A stretch of DNA of 64,000 nt from JAEUKA01 sp044228505 (GTDB lineage Bacteria > Myxococcota_A > Polyangia > Palsa-1104 > JAEUJZ01): positions 42,984 to 106,983 of the forward strand of contig JBGAUT010000019.1 of assembly GCA_044228505.1 (NCBI GenBank). Direction: 5' to 3'. Position 1 is the first letter of the stretch, and each line of letters begins with the position of its first letter. Positions 46,381 to 53,477 of this stretch are shown here, in pieces. The notes below the pieces were generated by a model that saw only the letters and a list, made by a program, of their open reading frames with translations, was not told where the DNA came from and searched no databases. The translations under genes and the position numbers were made by a program.

Positions 46381-46452
46381 CTAACTGTGTCTTTGCAAAT
46401 TGCCGTCGAGAAATTGAACATTGAGATGCCCCTGGGAAGTATGTGGGAAGCG
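46377..46452 (-). mobile_element. Kinase-junction module, copy C, next to intact recombinase
   Basis: 76 bp: AGGCT, 19 nt, GCCGTCGA, 24 nt, GGGAAG, 5 nt, GGGAAGCG on the plus strand. The recombinase stop codon begins one base further. By position it is the likely attachment end: tyrosine recombinase genes often sit directly beside att, and the paired GGGAAG repeats 11 bp apart look like arm-type binding sites. Confidence 0.75.
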
Positions 46453-46453
46453 G

Positions 46454-47749
46454 CTAAGTCTGGTGTTTGTCCTCGGGTTGCCACTCAGCGGGATACTGTG
46501 GGCGGAGGTAATCGAGAAGTTCCAGCAGCCGTTCCGTGGGCATTCTCTTTAGTATGCCGGACAGCTCAATCATCGGCTCTACAGGGGCAGCTAGCGTGTG
46601 GGTGACTCGGCTCGACCGCGAATCGGCTACACTGGATTCGCTGGCGTAATGACGTTCGGTCATGGCAAACGAACCGTGGCCAAGCGCTCTGGCTACTGCG
46701 TCAGCGGTTGCTCCACCTTCCAGTGCCAGTGTTGCATGCAGACCACGAAGACTGTGAGGACACACCTCGGGGACTCCAGCCAGTCGGCAGAGGCGCTTGA
46801 CCCGGACATGATAGTAGGCAACGTGGAACCTGTTGTGACCGGATGGATAGAACAACAGCTCATCGGGCCCCTTTTTCTGCACCAGATCCTGAATCAGGGG
46901 ACGAAGAAGCTCGGGAATCTTGAGTCTGCGTTTCGCATTTTTGGTCTTCCCTGATGGCACCCACAGGACTCTCCCATCATCATCAATATCGCGGCCGAGC
47001 CGTGCAGCGACCTCGCCTTGACGGAGTCCTAAGTACATCATCAGGAGTGCTCCTATCGCTGGCGTGTAGCCTGCCCGTGCTTGGGTGAGACAGACCGCTT
47101 CAAGTCGTCGTGCCTCGTCGATGCGAAGCTGCTTCTTGCCAACATTCTCCCGTCCGACCGGCTGCACTCCTGAAAAGGGATTCTGCTTGCACAGACCCGC
47201 CTTCTGCGCCCACGTATAGACTCGCCGAGCAAGAAGGAGCCGTCCCCGATGCGTTGTAGCAGCGAGCGGCTTGTGGGTCTTTGCGTTGATCGCCGTTACC
47301 TGCTCCCGATACAATCGCTCGGCATGCTCTACCGTCAAGCTGGTGAGCTGTAACTTGGACGGGAGCCACCCAAGATGGTGTCTGGTCCACACGACACTGT
47401 CTGGCTTGATGCAGCGAGTCTCTGCCATGTAGTGTAGAAATCCGTCGATCGCTTCCCCGATCGTACGCTCCTGACGGACCTCAGACTGGGCCAGAAGATC
47501 CGCTTTGATAGTCGCCGCTTCTTCCCTCGTCTTAAATCCGACGCTACGGGTCTCTCCCTTCTCTGATATCTTCAGTCGGAATCTATCCGGGCCATCCCTG
47601 TACGGACCCCATACCAGAACCTCCTCTTCCTTGCTCTGGCTCCGCTCCTTCCGTAGCTTGCCAGCAACGGTACCCGATTCTGCGGAATTGCGTAGTTTCC
47701 GACGCTGAGTTACCGCACTCCTTGTCATCCTATCGAGCCTTCTGCTCAT
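46454..47749 (-). CDS. Tyrosine recombinase / phage-type integrase
   Basis: 431 residues from the ATG at 47749, preceded by an excellent AAGGAGGG. An N-terminal basic region and AP2-like arm-binding domain (VWGPYRDGPDRFRLKISEKG) lead to a SAM-like core-binding domain, then the catalytic domain: Arg in MYLGLRQGEVA, HxxR in CPHSLRGLHATLAL, His in ALGHGS and nucleophile Tyr in ERHYASES. All catalytic residues are present, so it should be active. It integrates or excises DNA at specific sites. The C-terminal tail PAEWQPEDKHQT lies directly next to junction module C. Confidence 0.93.
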   Translation of the reverse strand: MSRRLDRMTRSAVTQRRKLRNSAESGTVAGKLRKERSQSKEEEVLVWGPYRDGPDRFRLKISEKGETRSVGFKTREEAATIKADLLAQSEVRQERTIGEAIDGFLHYMAETRCIKPDSVVWTRHHLGWLPSKLQLTSLTVEHAERLYREQVTAINAKTHKPLAATTHRGRLLLARRVYTWAQKAGLCKQNPFSGVQPVGRENVGKKQLRIDEARRLEAVCLTQARAGYTPAIGALLMMYLGLRQGEVAARLGRDIDDDGRVLWVPSGKTKNAKRRLKIPELLRPLIQDLVQKKGPDELLFYPSGHNRFHVAYYHVRVKRLCRLAGVPEVCPHSLRGLHATLALEGGATADAVARALGHGSFAMTERHYASESSVADSRSSRVTHTLAAPVEPMIELSGILKRMPTERLLELLDYLRPQYPAEWQPEDKHQT

Positions 47750-47941
47750 TGTAATTCCCTCCTTGGGAATGCTCTGCTTCTTCCCCCCAAAACACAAGAC
47801 TCTGTCTGGATCCGTCCCATTCATCAGAACTCCAAAAATTCTCCCGGACAGCACGACGCCGATAGACAGTGAAGTATCGGGGCACCTCATGCATGCGTCC
47901 CACTTGCTATGCACCGTCAAGATCAGGCGTTGGCACGCAAA

Positions 47942-47961
47942 GATTCTGTCAGGTCAGAATC
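47942..47961. promoter_or_regulatory. Perfect inverted repeat, probable operator
   Basis: GATTCTG (47942-47948), 6-nt spacer, CAGAATC (47955-47961). Further GATTCTG half-sites occur nearby (about 48000 and 48080). It lies between the recombinase start and the XRE-domain gene, about 190 bp upstream of the recombinase, suggesting control of the recombinase by a dimeric repressor such as the XRE protein. Confidence 0.5.
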
Positions 47962-48133
47962 AATGGTCCCGACTCAACCAGACTCATTGAAGTAGGCCCG
48001 ATTCTGAGTCAACCGAAGACGGCTACTTTGACGAGACAAGGACTGGATTGCTGATGGCGATCAATCGATTGACAGAAGCAATTCTGACTACCATAAGTAG
48101 CAACCGTGAGCGCTGTCGGCAGACAGTTCCTTC

Positions 48134-49381
48134 TTACTGCTTCTGAAGTAACAGCACCGCTGCTTGATTCTCAGGTCCGTACCGCCACGTCTGGACGGTG
48201 TTCCATCCCAAGCTTTGCAAGCACTCGCTGAGTTTGGTGAGATCGTAGCGCTTGTTTTGCCAGACCATGAAGTGTCGCTCCGGTTCGTCTTCCCTTTCGA
48301 CATCAGCCCAGTGCTGCACCGCATAGCTACCTGAGATAGGACAGTGTGTCGACAACTCTGTCCGCAAACGAATCGACCGTACACCTCGGCAGTGCCGGTG
48401 CAATGGACCGGACAGGAAATTCGTGTGCGCGTCAGGTGCCCTCTTGGCCTTGACGGGAGGATCCATTTGGCGAATCTGCTCGGGTTGATCTGCTGGTGCC
48501 CGTACGGTTTGACAGTCGAGGACTACCAGATCCCCAGTCTGCGCGCACTCTGCCAAATCGCGGAAAAAGCGTGGCTCATTCTCGATGTTGCCTAGGGTAG
48601 ACCCCATCAACAAGAAGACACGCATCCGACGAATGCTAGTCGGATGCATGTAGAGGGGGGGATTTTTGGCTATGTCGTAGAAGCTGCCATGAATTGCAAA
48701 GACGGGAACACGACGCGGTGCAAGGGAATCCAGCGCGTTGCGATACGCTTCTGCCAGCAGGACGTGGCTGATGTCGAGTAAGTACAGCTGCAAGTCTGGC
48801 GGCGGAGGCATCGAATCCGCAAGGCGCTGCATCAAGGCGGTCTCGGTCTTGCCATCACCACAGCCGAGTCCATCTACATCAAGGCCAACTCCTTTACTCA
48901 GCTTGACGATGCGGTCGGCCAGCTTGTCGAGCGGAAGTTTGGAGCGGAACGCGGTGATGTACTGCTCGCTGTTGCAGAGCGTGTGAAAGTCGGAAGCGCT
49001 CTGCGGATCGAGATACCAGTAGGTTTGCTCGACCTGGCCACCAGGGCCGTTGAGCATCGCAACCATCGTGCGTGTCATCTCCATGGGGTTGTACTGGGCG
49101 GTGCACCAGGCATCGGAAGGTGAGTCGCGATTACTCAATTCCGAGAGCCGCAGCGCCTTGACCCCGGCCAATAGCTTAAGGGTTTGAGGACTCGGGGTGG
49201 TCAGTCCCTGCTCAATGTTGTGAATGGTGTTGCGCGTTAGGCCAGTCTTACGCGCCAACTCTTGGATACTCAGTCCCGCCTCTTCCCGTCGGCTTTGCAA
49301 CAGAGTGCCAAAACTGAGAGGTGGTGAGGCCAAGACCTCGGTCTCCTTGATCACGGACTCTTCTTCGGTTCCTGCTTCCAT
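48134..49381 (-). CDS. XRE-type HTH fused to EgtD-like SAM methyltransferase
   Basis: 415 residues. Residues 25-80 form a Cro/cI HTH (FGTLLQSRREEAGLSIQELA, then RKTGLTRNTIHNIEQG). From about 100 the protein resembles the histidine-specific methyltransferase family (Methyltransf_33, as in EgtD): a DFHTLCNSEQYITAFRSK segment in place of the Tyr-rich N-part, SAM motif LGCGDGKTETALMQRL, LLDISHVLLAEA, and VFLLMGSTLGNIENEP near the end of the fold. The fusion of a DNA-binding domain to this fold is unusual; it may be a small-molecule sensing regulator that uses SAM or has lost catalysis. Confidence 0.75.
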   Translation of the reverse strand: MEAGTEEESVIKETEVLASPPLSFGTLLQSRREEAGLSIQELARKTGLTRNTIHNIEQGLTTPSPQTLKLLAGVKALRLSELSNRDSPSDAWCTAQYNPMEMTRTMVAMLNGPGGQVEQTYWYLDPQSASDFHTLCNSEQYITAFRSKLPLDKLADRIVKLSKGVGLDVDGLGCGDGKTETALMQRLADSMPPPPDLQLYLLDISHVLLAEAYRNALDSLAPRRVPVFAIHGSFYDIAKNPPLYMHPTSIRRMRVFLLMGSTLGNIENEPRFFRDLAECAQTGDLVVLDCQTVRAPADQPEQIRQMDPPVKAKRAPDAHTNFLSGPLHRHCRGVRSIRLRTELSTHCPISGSYAVQHWADVEREDEPERHFMVWQNKRYDLTKLSECLQSLGWNTVQTWRYGPENQAAVLLLQKQ

Positions 49382-49721
49382 GGGATGGATGCTCCTTGGC
49401 TCGGCCGGGTGCGATGGACAGATTTAACGGATTCTAGTCATTGAGTGGCTGGATTGAGCATCGGATTGAGCAGAACTGACCAATCGTTGCACAATATGTC
49501 TCTTCATCCGCTTGTACCTTCTGCGAAGGGAGTCTCTCTGCTAGCTCTGTGCTCATGGATGAGTTCGTTTTCTTTGAGATCTCGACCGACGAGAACCAGC
49601 GGAATCACAACACTGGTCTGAAGCCCCAGCCATACACCGGACTCCCTTCCTTTAGCAAGCTCGTTCCTACCCAAATTCTGAAGGGTGGGAGAACGCACTC
49701 CTTATTAGGTAGGAGTGGAAG
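49382..49721. other. Intergenic region, no gene seen
   Basis: 340 bp between the divergently transcribed XRE-methyltransferase gene and the zinc-ribbon/HTH gene. It has a short direct repeat GGATTGAGCA (twice, near 49450 and 49462) and moderate AT content; it probably holds both promoters. Confidence 0.5.
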
Positions 49722-50258
49722 GTGAATACTGCCCAGACCCTCCGCAAGTGCATTCACTGCGGGACCAAGGCAGTCAAGCCGCGCAATGGAATCGGACGCA
49801 CGATTTGCTATCGGACGATGCCCTGTATGCAGATTCCAAACGACATCCTGGTTCCGACCTGCGGGCGCTGCAAGAGTGAGTTTCTCGACGAAGAGTCAGT
49901 TGGAATCCTGGCTCCTTCGCTTCAAACGGTCTATCTGCAATCGCTACGGACTCGCACTCGGATCGCGATCGATATTCTCTCGAAACACACTTCTCAACGG
50001 CGGCTCGAGCGGGTCTTGGGGCTCAGCCAGGGCTATCTATCCAGACTGCGGGCGGGCTCTGGGAATCCGAGTCCTGAGCTGACTAGTCATCTTGCGATTC
50101 TCTGCCACGATCCGCCAACGCGACTGATGGAGCTGGAACGATTCTGGGCACTCCCTGACGAAGAATGGCCTCCCTTGGAAATGCCGCAGACCCGGTTCAG
50201 GAAGCGACTCAGTCATGCTGATCGGAACACAAACAAGAAGCTAACCAACAACGAGTGA
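49722..50258 (+). CDS. Small zinc-ribbon/HTH protein (MqsA-like layout)
   Basis: 178 residues. The N-terminal zinc ribbon uses KCIHCGTKAV and PTCGRCKSEF, with extra Cys between. A helix-turn-helix follows at about 90-125 (LERVLGLSQGYLSRLRAG) and the tail is basic. This matches the layout of MqsA/YgiT-type antitoxins, but no partner toxin of the MqsR type precedes it. It more likely acts as a DNA-binding regulator of the island. Confidence 0.68.
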   Translation: MNTAQTLRKCIHCGTKAVKPRNGIGRTICYRTMPCMQIPNDILVPTCGRCKSEFLDEESVGILAPSLQTVYLQSLRTRTRIAIDILSKHTSQRRLERVLGLSQGYLSRLRAGSGNPSPELTSHLAILCHDPPTRLMELERFWALPDEEWPPLEMPQTRFRKRLSHADRNTNKKLTNNE

Positions 50259-50287
50259 TCAGTCGTAAATACATCGGAGGAGAAGCC

Positions 50288-50632
50288 ATGGATGGAATGG
50301 AAACAGAGACGAGCGCAGAGTCGAGCGAAACCGAAATACCAACGACCACAGCACAGACTCCTGAACCAAAACCCAAGCAGCATAGAGGATTCGCGGCCAT
50401 GAATCGAGATGCACATCGGGAGCTGGCTCGTGCGGGTGGCAAGGCCGCTCATGCAAATGGACTCGCACACCGCTTCACGTCAGAGAAAGCGAGAGAGGCA
50501 GGGAAAGCAGGTGGAGCGAAGACCTCTGCCAATCGCGAGCACATGGTCGAGATTGGTCGAAAGGGAGGCTACAGCAAGCGCGGATACCGGCAAAACAAGA
50601 TCCTTACAGAGTACGATCCATCGAAGGACTAG
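50288..50632 (+). CDS. KGG-repeat (stress-type/Con-10) protein
   Basis: 114 residues from the ATG at 50288 with GGAGGAG upstream. The N-terminal 40 residues are Thr/Glu/Pro-rich. The rest holds three related KGG motifs: ELARAGGKAAH, EAGKAGGAKTS and EIGRKGGYSK. These small hydrophilic proteins are linked to stress or desiccation in other bacteria. It starts 29 bp after the zinc-ribbon/HTH gene and may be cotranscribed with it. Confidence 0.78.
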   Translation: MDGMETETSAESSETEIPTTTAQTPEPKPKQHRGFAAMNRDAHRELARAGGKAAHANGLAHRFTSEKAREAGKAGGAKTSANREHMVEIGRKGGYSKRGYRQNKILTEYDPSKD

Positions 50633-50670
50633 GACCAAGAGTACGTGTGGCTCAAAAAGAGGAGCAGAGG

Positions 50671-50709
50671 ATGACAGCGACGATTCGGGTGCTCAATGCA
50701 CGGACATGA
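50671..50709 (+). CDS. Twelve-codon leader-like ORF
   Basis: MTATIRVLNART with a strong GAGGAGCAGAGG site directly before its ATG. It ends inside the next ORF, whose start (50696) lies upstream of this stop. Either it drives translational coupling or it is the true 5' end of the next gene separated by a frameshift. Confidence 0.35.
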   Translation: MTATIRVLNART

Positions 50710-50926
50710 GCAGCATGCCGCGCTCGTTGCGGGGGAGCAGTGGTTCTACCTTCAGTATCAAGGGGTGCTGCGTGAACAGGATGGGAGTCTGGTCGAGCTG
50801 AGAGCCTGTCCTAAGTGTGGGAGCAGCTTGGCGCGGAAGACCACCAAAGCAGAGCAGGAACGAAGTCTGCGCGCCATGGCAGCGGTGTTGTCATCGAGCT
50901 TGGCGAATCTGCCGGAGGATGGATGA
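50696..50926 (+). CDS. Small zinc-ribbon protein
   Basis: 76 residues. A CPKCGSSLARK knuckle is at about 37-47, preceded by GEQWFYLQYQGVLREQDGSLVELRA; only one Cys pair is seen, so two chains or other residues would complete a zinc site. No ribosome binding site is seen at 50696. The frame may be entered by coupling from the 12-codon ORF. Confidence 0.45.
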   Translation: MHGHEQHAALVAGEQWFYLQYQGVLREQDGSLVELRACPKCGSSLARKTTKAEQERSLRAMAAVLSSSLANLPEDG

Positions 50927-51042
50927 ACGGAGTCGAGCAATCGGATCTCGGTTCACAGGTGGTCACGTCACCACACTCTTGGCCGAGCGTCTCGGCTTCG
51001 GTCGGACCATCATTCGCAGTGATCACGTCTGCACAGACGGTC

Positions 51043-51498
51043 CTATCGAGGCAGTACCTTGTGTAGCCACGTTGTGCCTTGGGAGAATGGCACCTGCCGA
51101 TCCCCTGTCATGTTTACTGAGAGGCGAACCTCCGGCCGGGATGCCAGGTTTTGGTCTGCGTCATAGAAGGCAAGGTGATAGAGCCCACTTCCGGGAAGAA
51201 AGTTGTAGGGCAGGTTGATCATTGGGATCGGGAATGCCGGACGATGCAAGTCCGGCCTCATCCCGGGAAACCAGCGGACCACTTCGGATTTAGGATGAGT
51301 GATTCCGAAACGGACGAGCGCCATCCCAGTTCCGAGCTTGTTCAGTTCTTCTACGGTGGAAATCACCTTCTGATGTGGGGAAAGCTCATTCTTCGCTAGT
51401 ATTTGACATTTACGTGAGCAGTGTTTTTGATTGGCGTTGCTTCTATCGAAAGTAATCCCGCAGCGTACTCTGTTGCATATTGCCGTAGTTTGTAGCAT
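51043..51498 (-). CDS. Zinc-finger protein, paralogue of the gene at 52234
   Basis: 151 residues. A small zinc finger at the N-terminus (CNRVRCGITF, QKHCSRKCQILAK) is followed by a domain with GMALVRFGI, INLPYNFLPGSGLYHLAFYDADQ. The same order, C2C2 finger then LVxxG, then FxYPxxL with GSxYxxxxxDA, appears in the protein at 52234-53217. I do not recognise the family. It is on the opposite strand from its neighbours. Confidence 0.55.
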   Translation of the reverse strand: MLQTTAICNRVRCGITFDRSNANQKHCSRKCQILAKNELSPHQKVISTVEELNKLGTGMALVRFGITHPKSEVVRWFPGMRPDLHRPAFPIPMINLPYNFLPGSGLYHLAFYDADQNLASRPEVRLSVNMTGDRQVPFSQGTTWLHKVLPR

Positions 51499-52233
51499 TT
51501 CAGCGCACCCCTATTCGGTAATTGGTTCAGTCGCAGCATCGGACACTCGATCAGCGGTGTTGGCAGTAGCAGCGCCAACTGCTGTCGATAAGCAACCAGG
51601 TCACTAGCCAGAGGCAGAACCGCTGGCATCACCAAAGGAAGCACCACGCGCCGCTATCTTGCAGCCTTTAAGGCTTCCTTTAATGCCCTTCTATTGAGCA
51701 AATTCCAACCAATCGCAACATGCATATTGGGCCAAATCGACCAGTCAATTTCCGTGGCTCACTATATATTGGATCAATTCTTGCAAAGATACTAAAAAAG
51801 CCCTCGTCAAAATTGGACGCATCAGTCAGCGCACTGGGGCCTGCTCTGTCCGCTCAGCCGTAGGCCCATCGGTCGGCTTCTCTGTCGACTCATCGATCGC
51901 CAGATCCCGAACCGATGCTGCGGCAGCCGCTTTCACGGCCAACGATTCCCTTATCATCGCGACTCTTGACGCGGAAAGCCAGCTATCTATTTTGCCTACA
52001 TTGAGTTGAAAGAATCTCGATCCAGGAAACTGGTTTTGGGGGACCGCAGTGTGACGCGAAGGGTCACAGCATCCTTGGATTCGGAGTGCAAGGTCACATC
52101 ACAGAGCGGCCGCCACGATCCTGATCCCCTGTTGAGAAGCCACCGGAAGCTTCCTCCCGCTTCGCCAGAGCTTTCTGTGTTGTGACTGCGGATGCGCTGA
52201 CACTCCTACAGGTGTTGCACGCTATTGTGACGG
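51499..52233. other. AT-rich non-coding stretch
   Basis: No convincing gene. The part from about 51650 to 51810 is distinctly AT-rich (for example TATATATTGGATCAATTC) compared with the window. A TGTGAC (52050-52055) and GTCACA (52063-52068) inverted repeat separated by 7 bp lies 165 bp upstream of the gene at 52234. It may be foreign DNA or a regulatory region. Confidence 0.5.
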
Positions 52234-53217
52234 ATGCTCTGTCCTGTTTGTAACGAAACACCGCTTTCCGGGCGTCAGCAGATTTGCAGTACCAAGTGTC
52301 GCAGCGCGAGCTACCGACAGCGTAAGCGACTACAACAGAGTACACCACAAGCAGGAGTCCCACGGCTCAGCAACCGACGGCCCCGCAGCTCGCGCAGGGA
52401 GGACTCTGGGAGGTGGGAGCAGCTCCTCACGACCGCTACAGACCGCATCGTGGAGGCCCTCCTGAAGCATGGGAATGGGTCTCTGTCTCAGCATCCCAGT
52501 GAGTGCCGTGTGGACCTACGCACACAAGTGATCTCGCAAGCTCCCAAGCAGGCGATTGGCTATCGCTTGGTGCTACCGGGTCATTGCGCGAGCGACAGTC
52601 CCACGCTCTTACCGAAGCGGAGTCAGGCACGAGCGTCTGCCTGGTACTCGCTCACTCCGTTCGAGTATCCCGACGACCTTCGGCTGCGGGACGGCTCCTG
52701 CTATCGAGTGATTTGGATCGATGCAGCCGGCCTGCGAATCAGACTGAAGCCGGAGGAGCAGATTCCGGTCCTGTACTTCTTTCTGTGTCCTCCCATTGTG
52801 GCAAGCAGTACGACGGAAATGGAGTCACCAGAAGTCGTGTCCCAAGAGCGTGACAAGCATCGGGTCACATCGCCAGCCAGCATCACAGAAGACCATTCCA
52901 TCACGTCGTCACAGAGCCAGGATGGGGCTCCTCAGGAAGTCACTTCTGCGTCGGAAGGAGAAGTAGGTCTGGCTCCAGTAGCGCCAATGTCACGGTTGTC
53001 CACCACAGAAGAATTGCGTCACAGTCTTGCAGAACATGTGGTGCCACACCCGGAACCAAAGACCGAGCAGTCAGAAGTAAGCCCACAGTCGGTCGCCGTA
53101 CTTCATCAACCGCTCTCTGTATCCCCGCCGATGTCGAAGAAGGACCGTGCCACGATGCGCGCATTTCGGACCCAGATAAAGCTGATGCTCTCTAGCCGCA
53201 ACTTCCCCACAAAGTGA
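52234..53217 (+). CDS. Zinc-finger protein with disordered tail
   Basis: 327 residues. The N-terminal finger is CPVCNETPLSGRQQICSTKC, followed by a basic YRQRKRLQQ stretch. A folded core lies at about 85-190 (AIGYRLVLPG, FEYPDDLRLRDGSCYRVIWI) and resembles the whole of the protein at 51043-51498. From 195 on the sequence is Ser/Glu/Pro-rich and probably disordered. No ribosome binding site is obvious. Function unknown; its location in the recombinase-associated region suggests accessory status. Confidence 0.62.
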   Translation: MLCPVCNETPLSGRQQICSTKCRSASYRQRKRLQQSTPQAGVPRLSNRRPRSSRREDSGRWEQLLTTATDRIVEALLKHGNGSLSQHPSECRVDLRTQVISQAPKQAIGYRLVLPGHCASDSPTLLPKRSQARASAWYSLTPFEYPDDLRLRDGSCYRVIWIDAAGLRIRLKPEEQIPVLYFFLCPPIVASSTTEMESPEVVSQERDKHRVTSPASITEDHSITSSQSQDGAPQEVTSASEGEVGLAPVAPMSRLSTTEELRHSLAEHVVPHPEPKTEQSEVSPQSVAVLHQPLSVSPPMSKKDRATMRAFRTQIKLMLSSRNFPTK

Positions 53218-53477
53218 GGCATCATGGTCCAAGTGCTCGATCCGGCCCCATGAAAAGTACACTCCGTTCAGATGATTGTCCGAGGGACATGCATCAACCC
53301 GTGATGTGGAATCCTTCGGACGGAGTCCGTTCCACCTCGCAGAAGCAGGAGCAGATGACTGCACCAGCGGATTCCTCTCATTTCTCCTCTGCTGTGCGAG
53401 AGGGAGAAGCTTGTAAGGTCGACGCTGTATCGGAGCCTGGAGAGTGAGAACTTGCGATCCATCAAGAGGGGGCTTCT

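Noticed and set aside
37344..46452. Integron attC-like cassette array
   Set aside because: The modules lack the paired RYYYAAC/GTTRRRY core sites I would expect, and the adjacent recombinase lacks features I associate with integron integrases. A site-specific integrative element fits better.
49722..50632. MqsR/MqsA toxin-antitoxin pair
   Set aside because: The zinc-ribbon/HTH layout resembles MqsA, but no MqsR-like RNase precedes it and the partner gene is a KGG protein.
51396..51647. 83-codon frame on the minus strand
   Set aside because: It overlaps the zinc-finger gene in another frame and lacks a ribosome site and any recognisable motif.
52050..52068. CRP/FNR binding site TGTGAC-N7-GTCACA
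   Set aside because: The half-sites are right but the spacing is longer than the usual TGTGA-N6-TCACA, so I mention it only as an inverted repeat.
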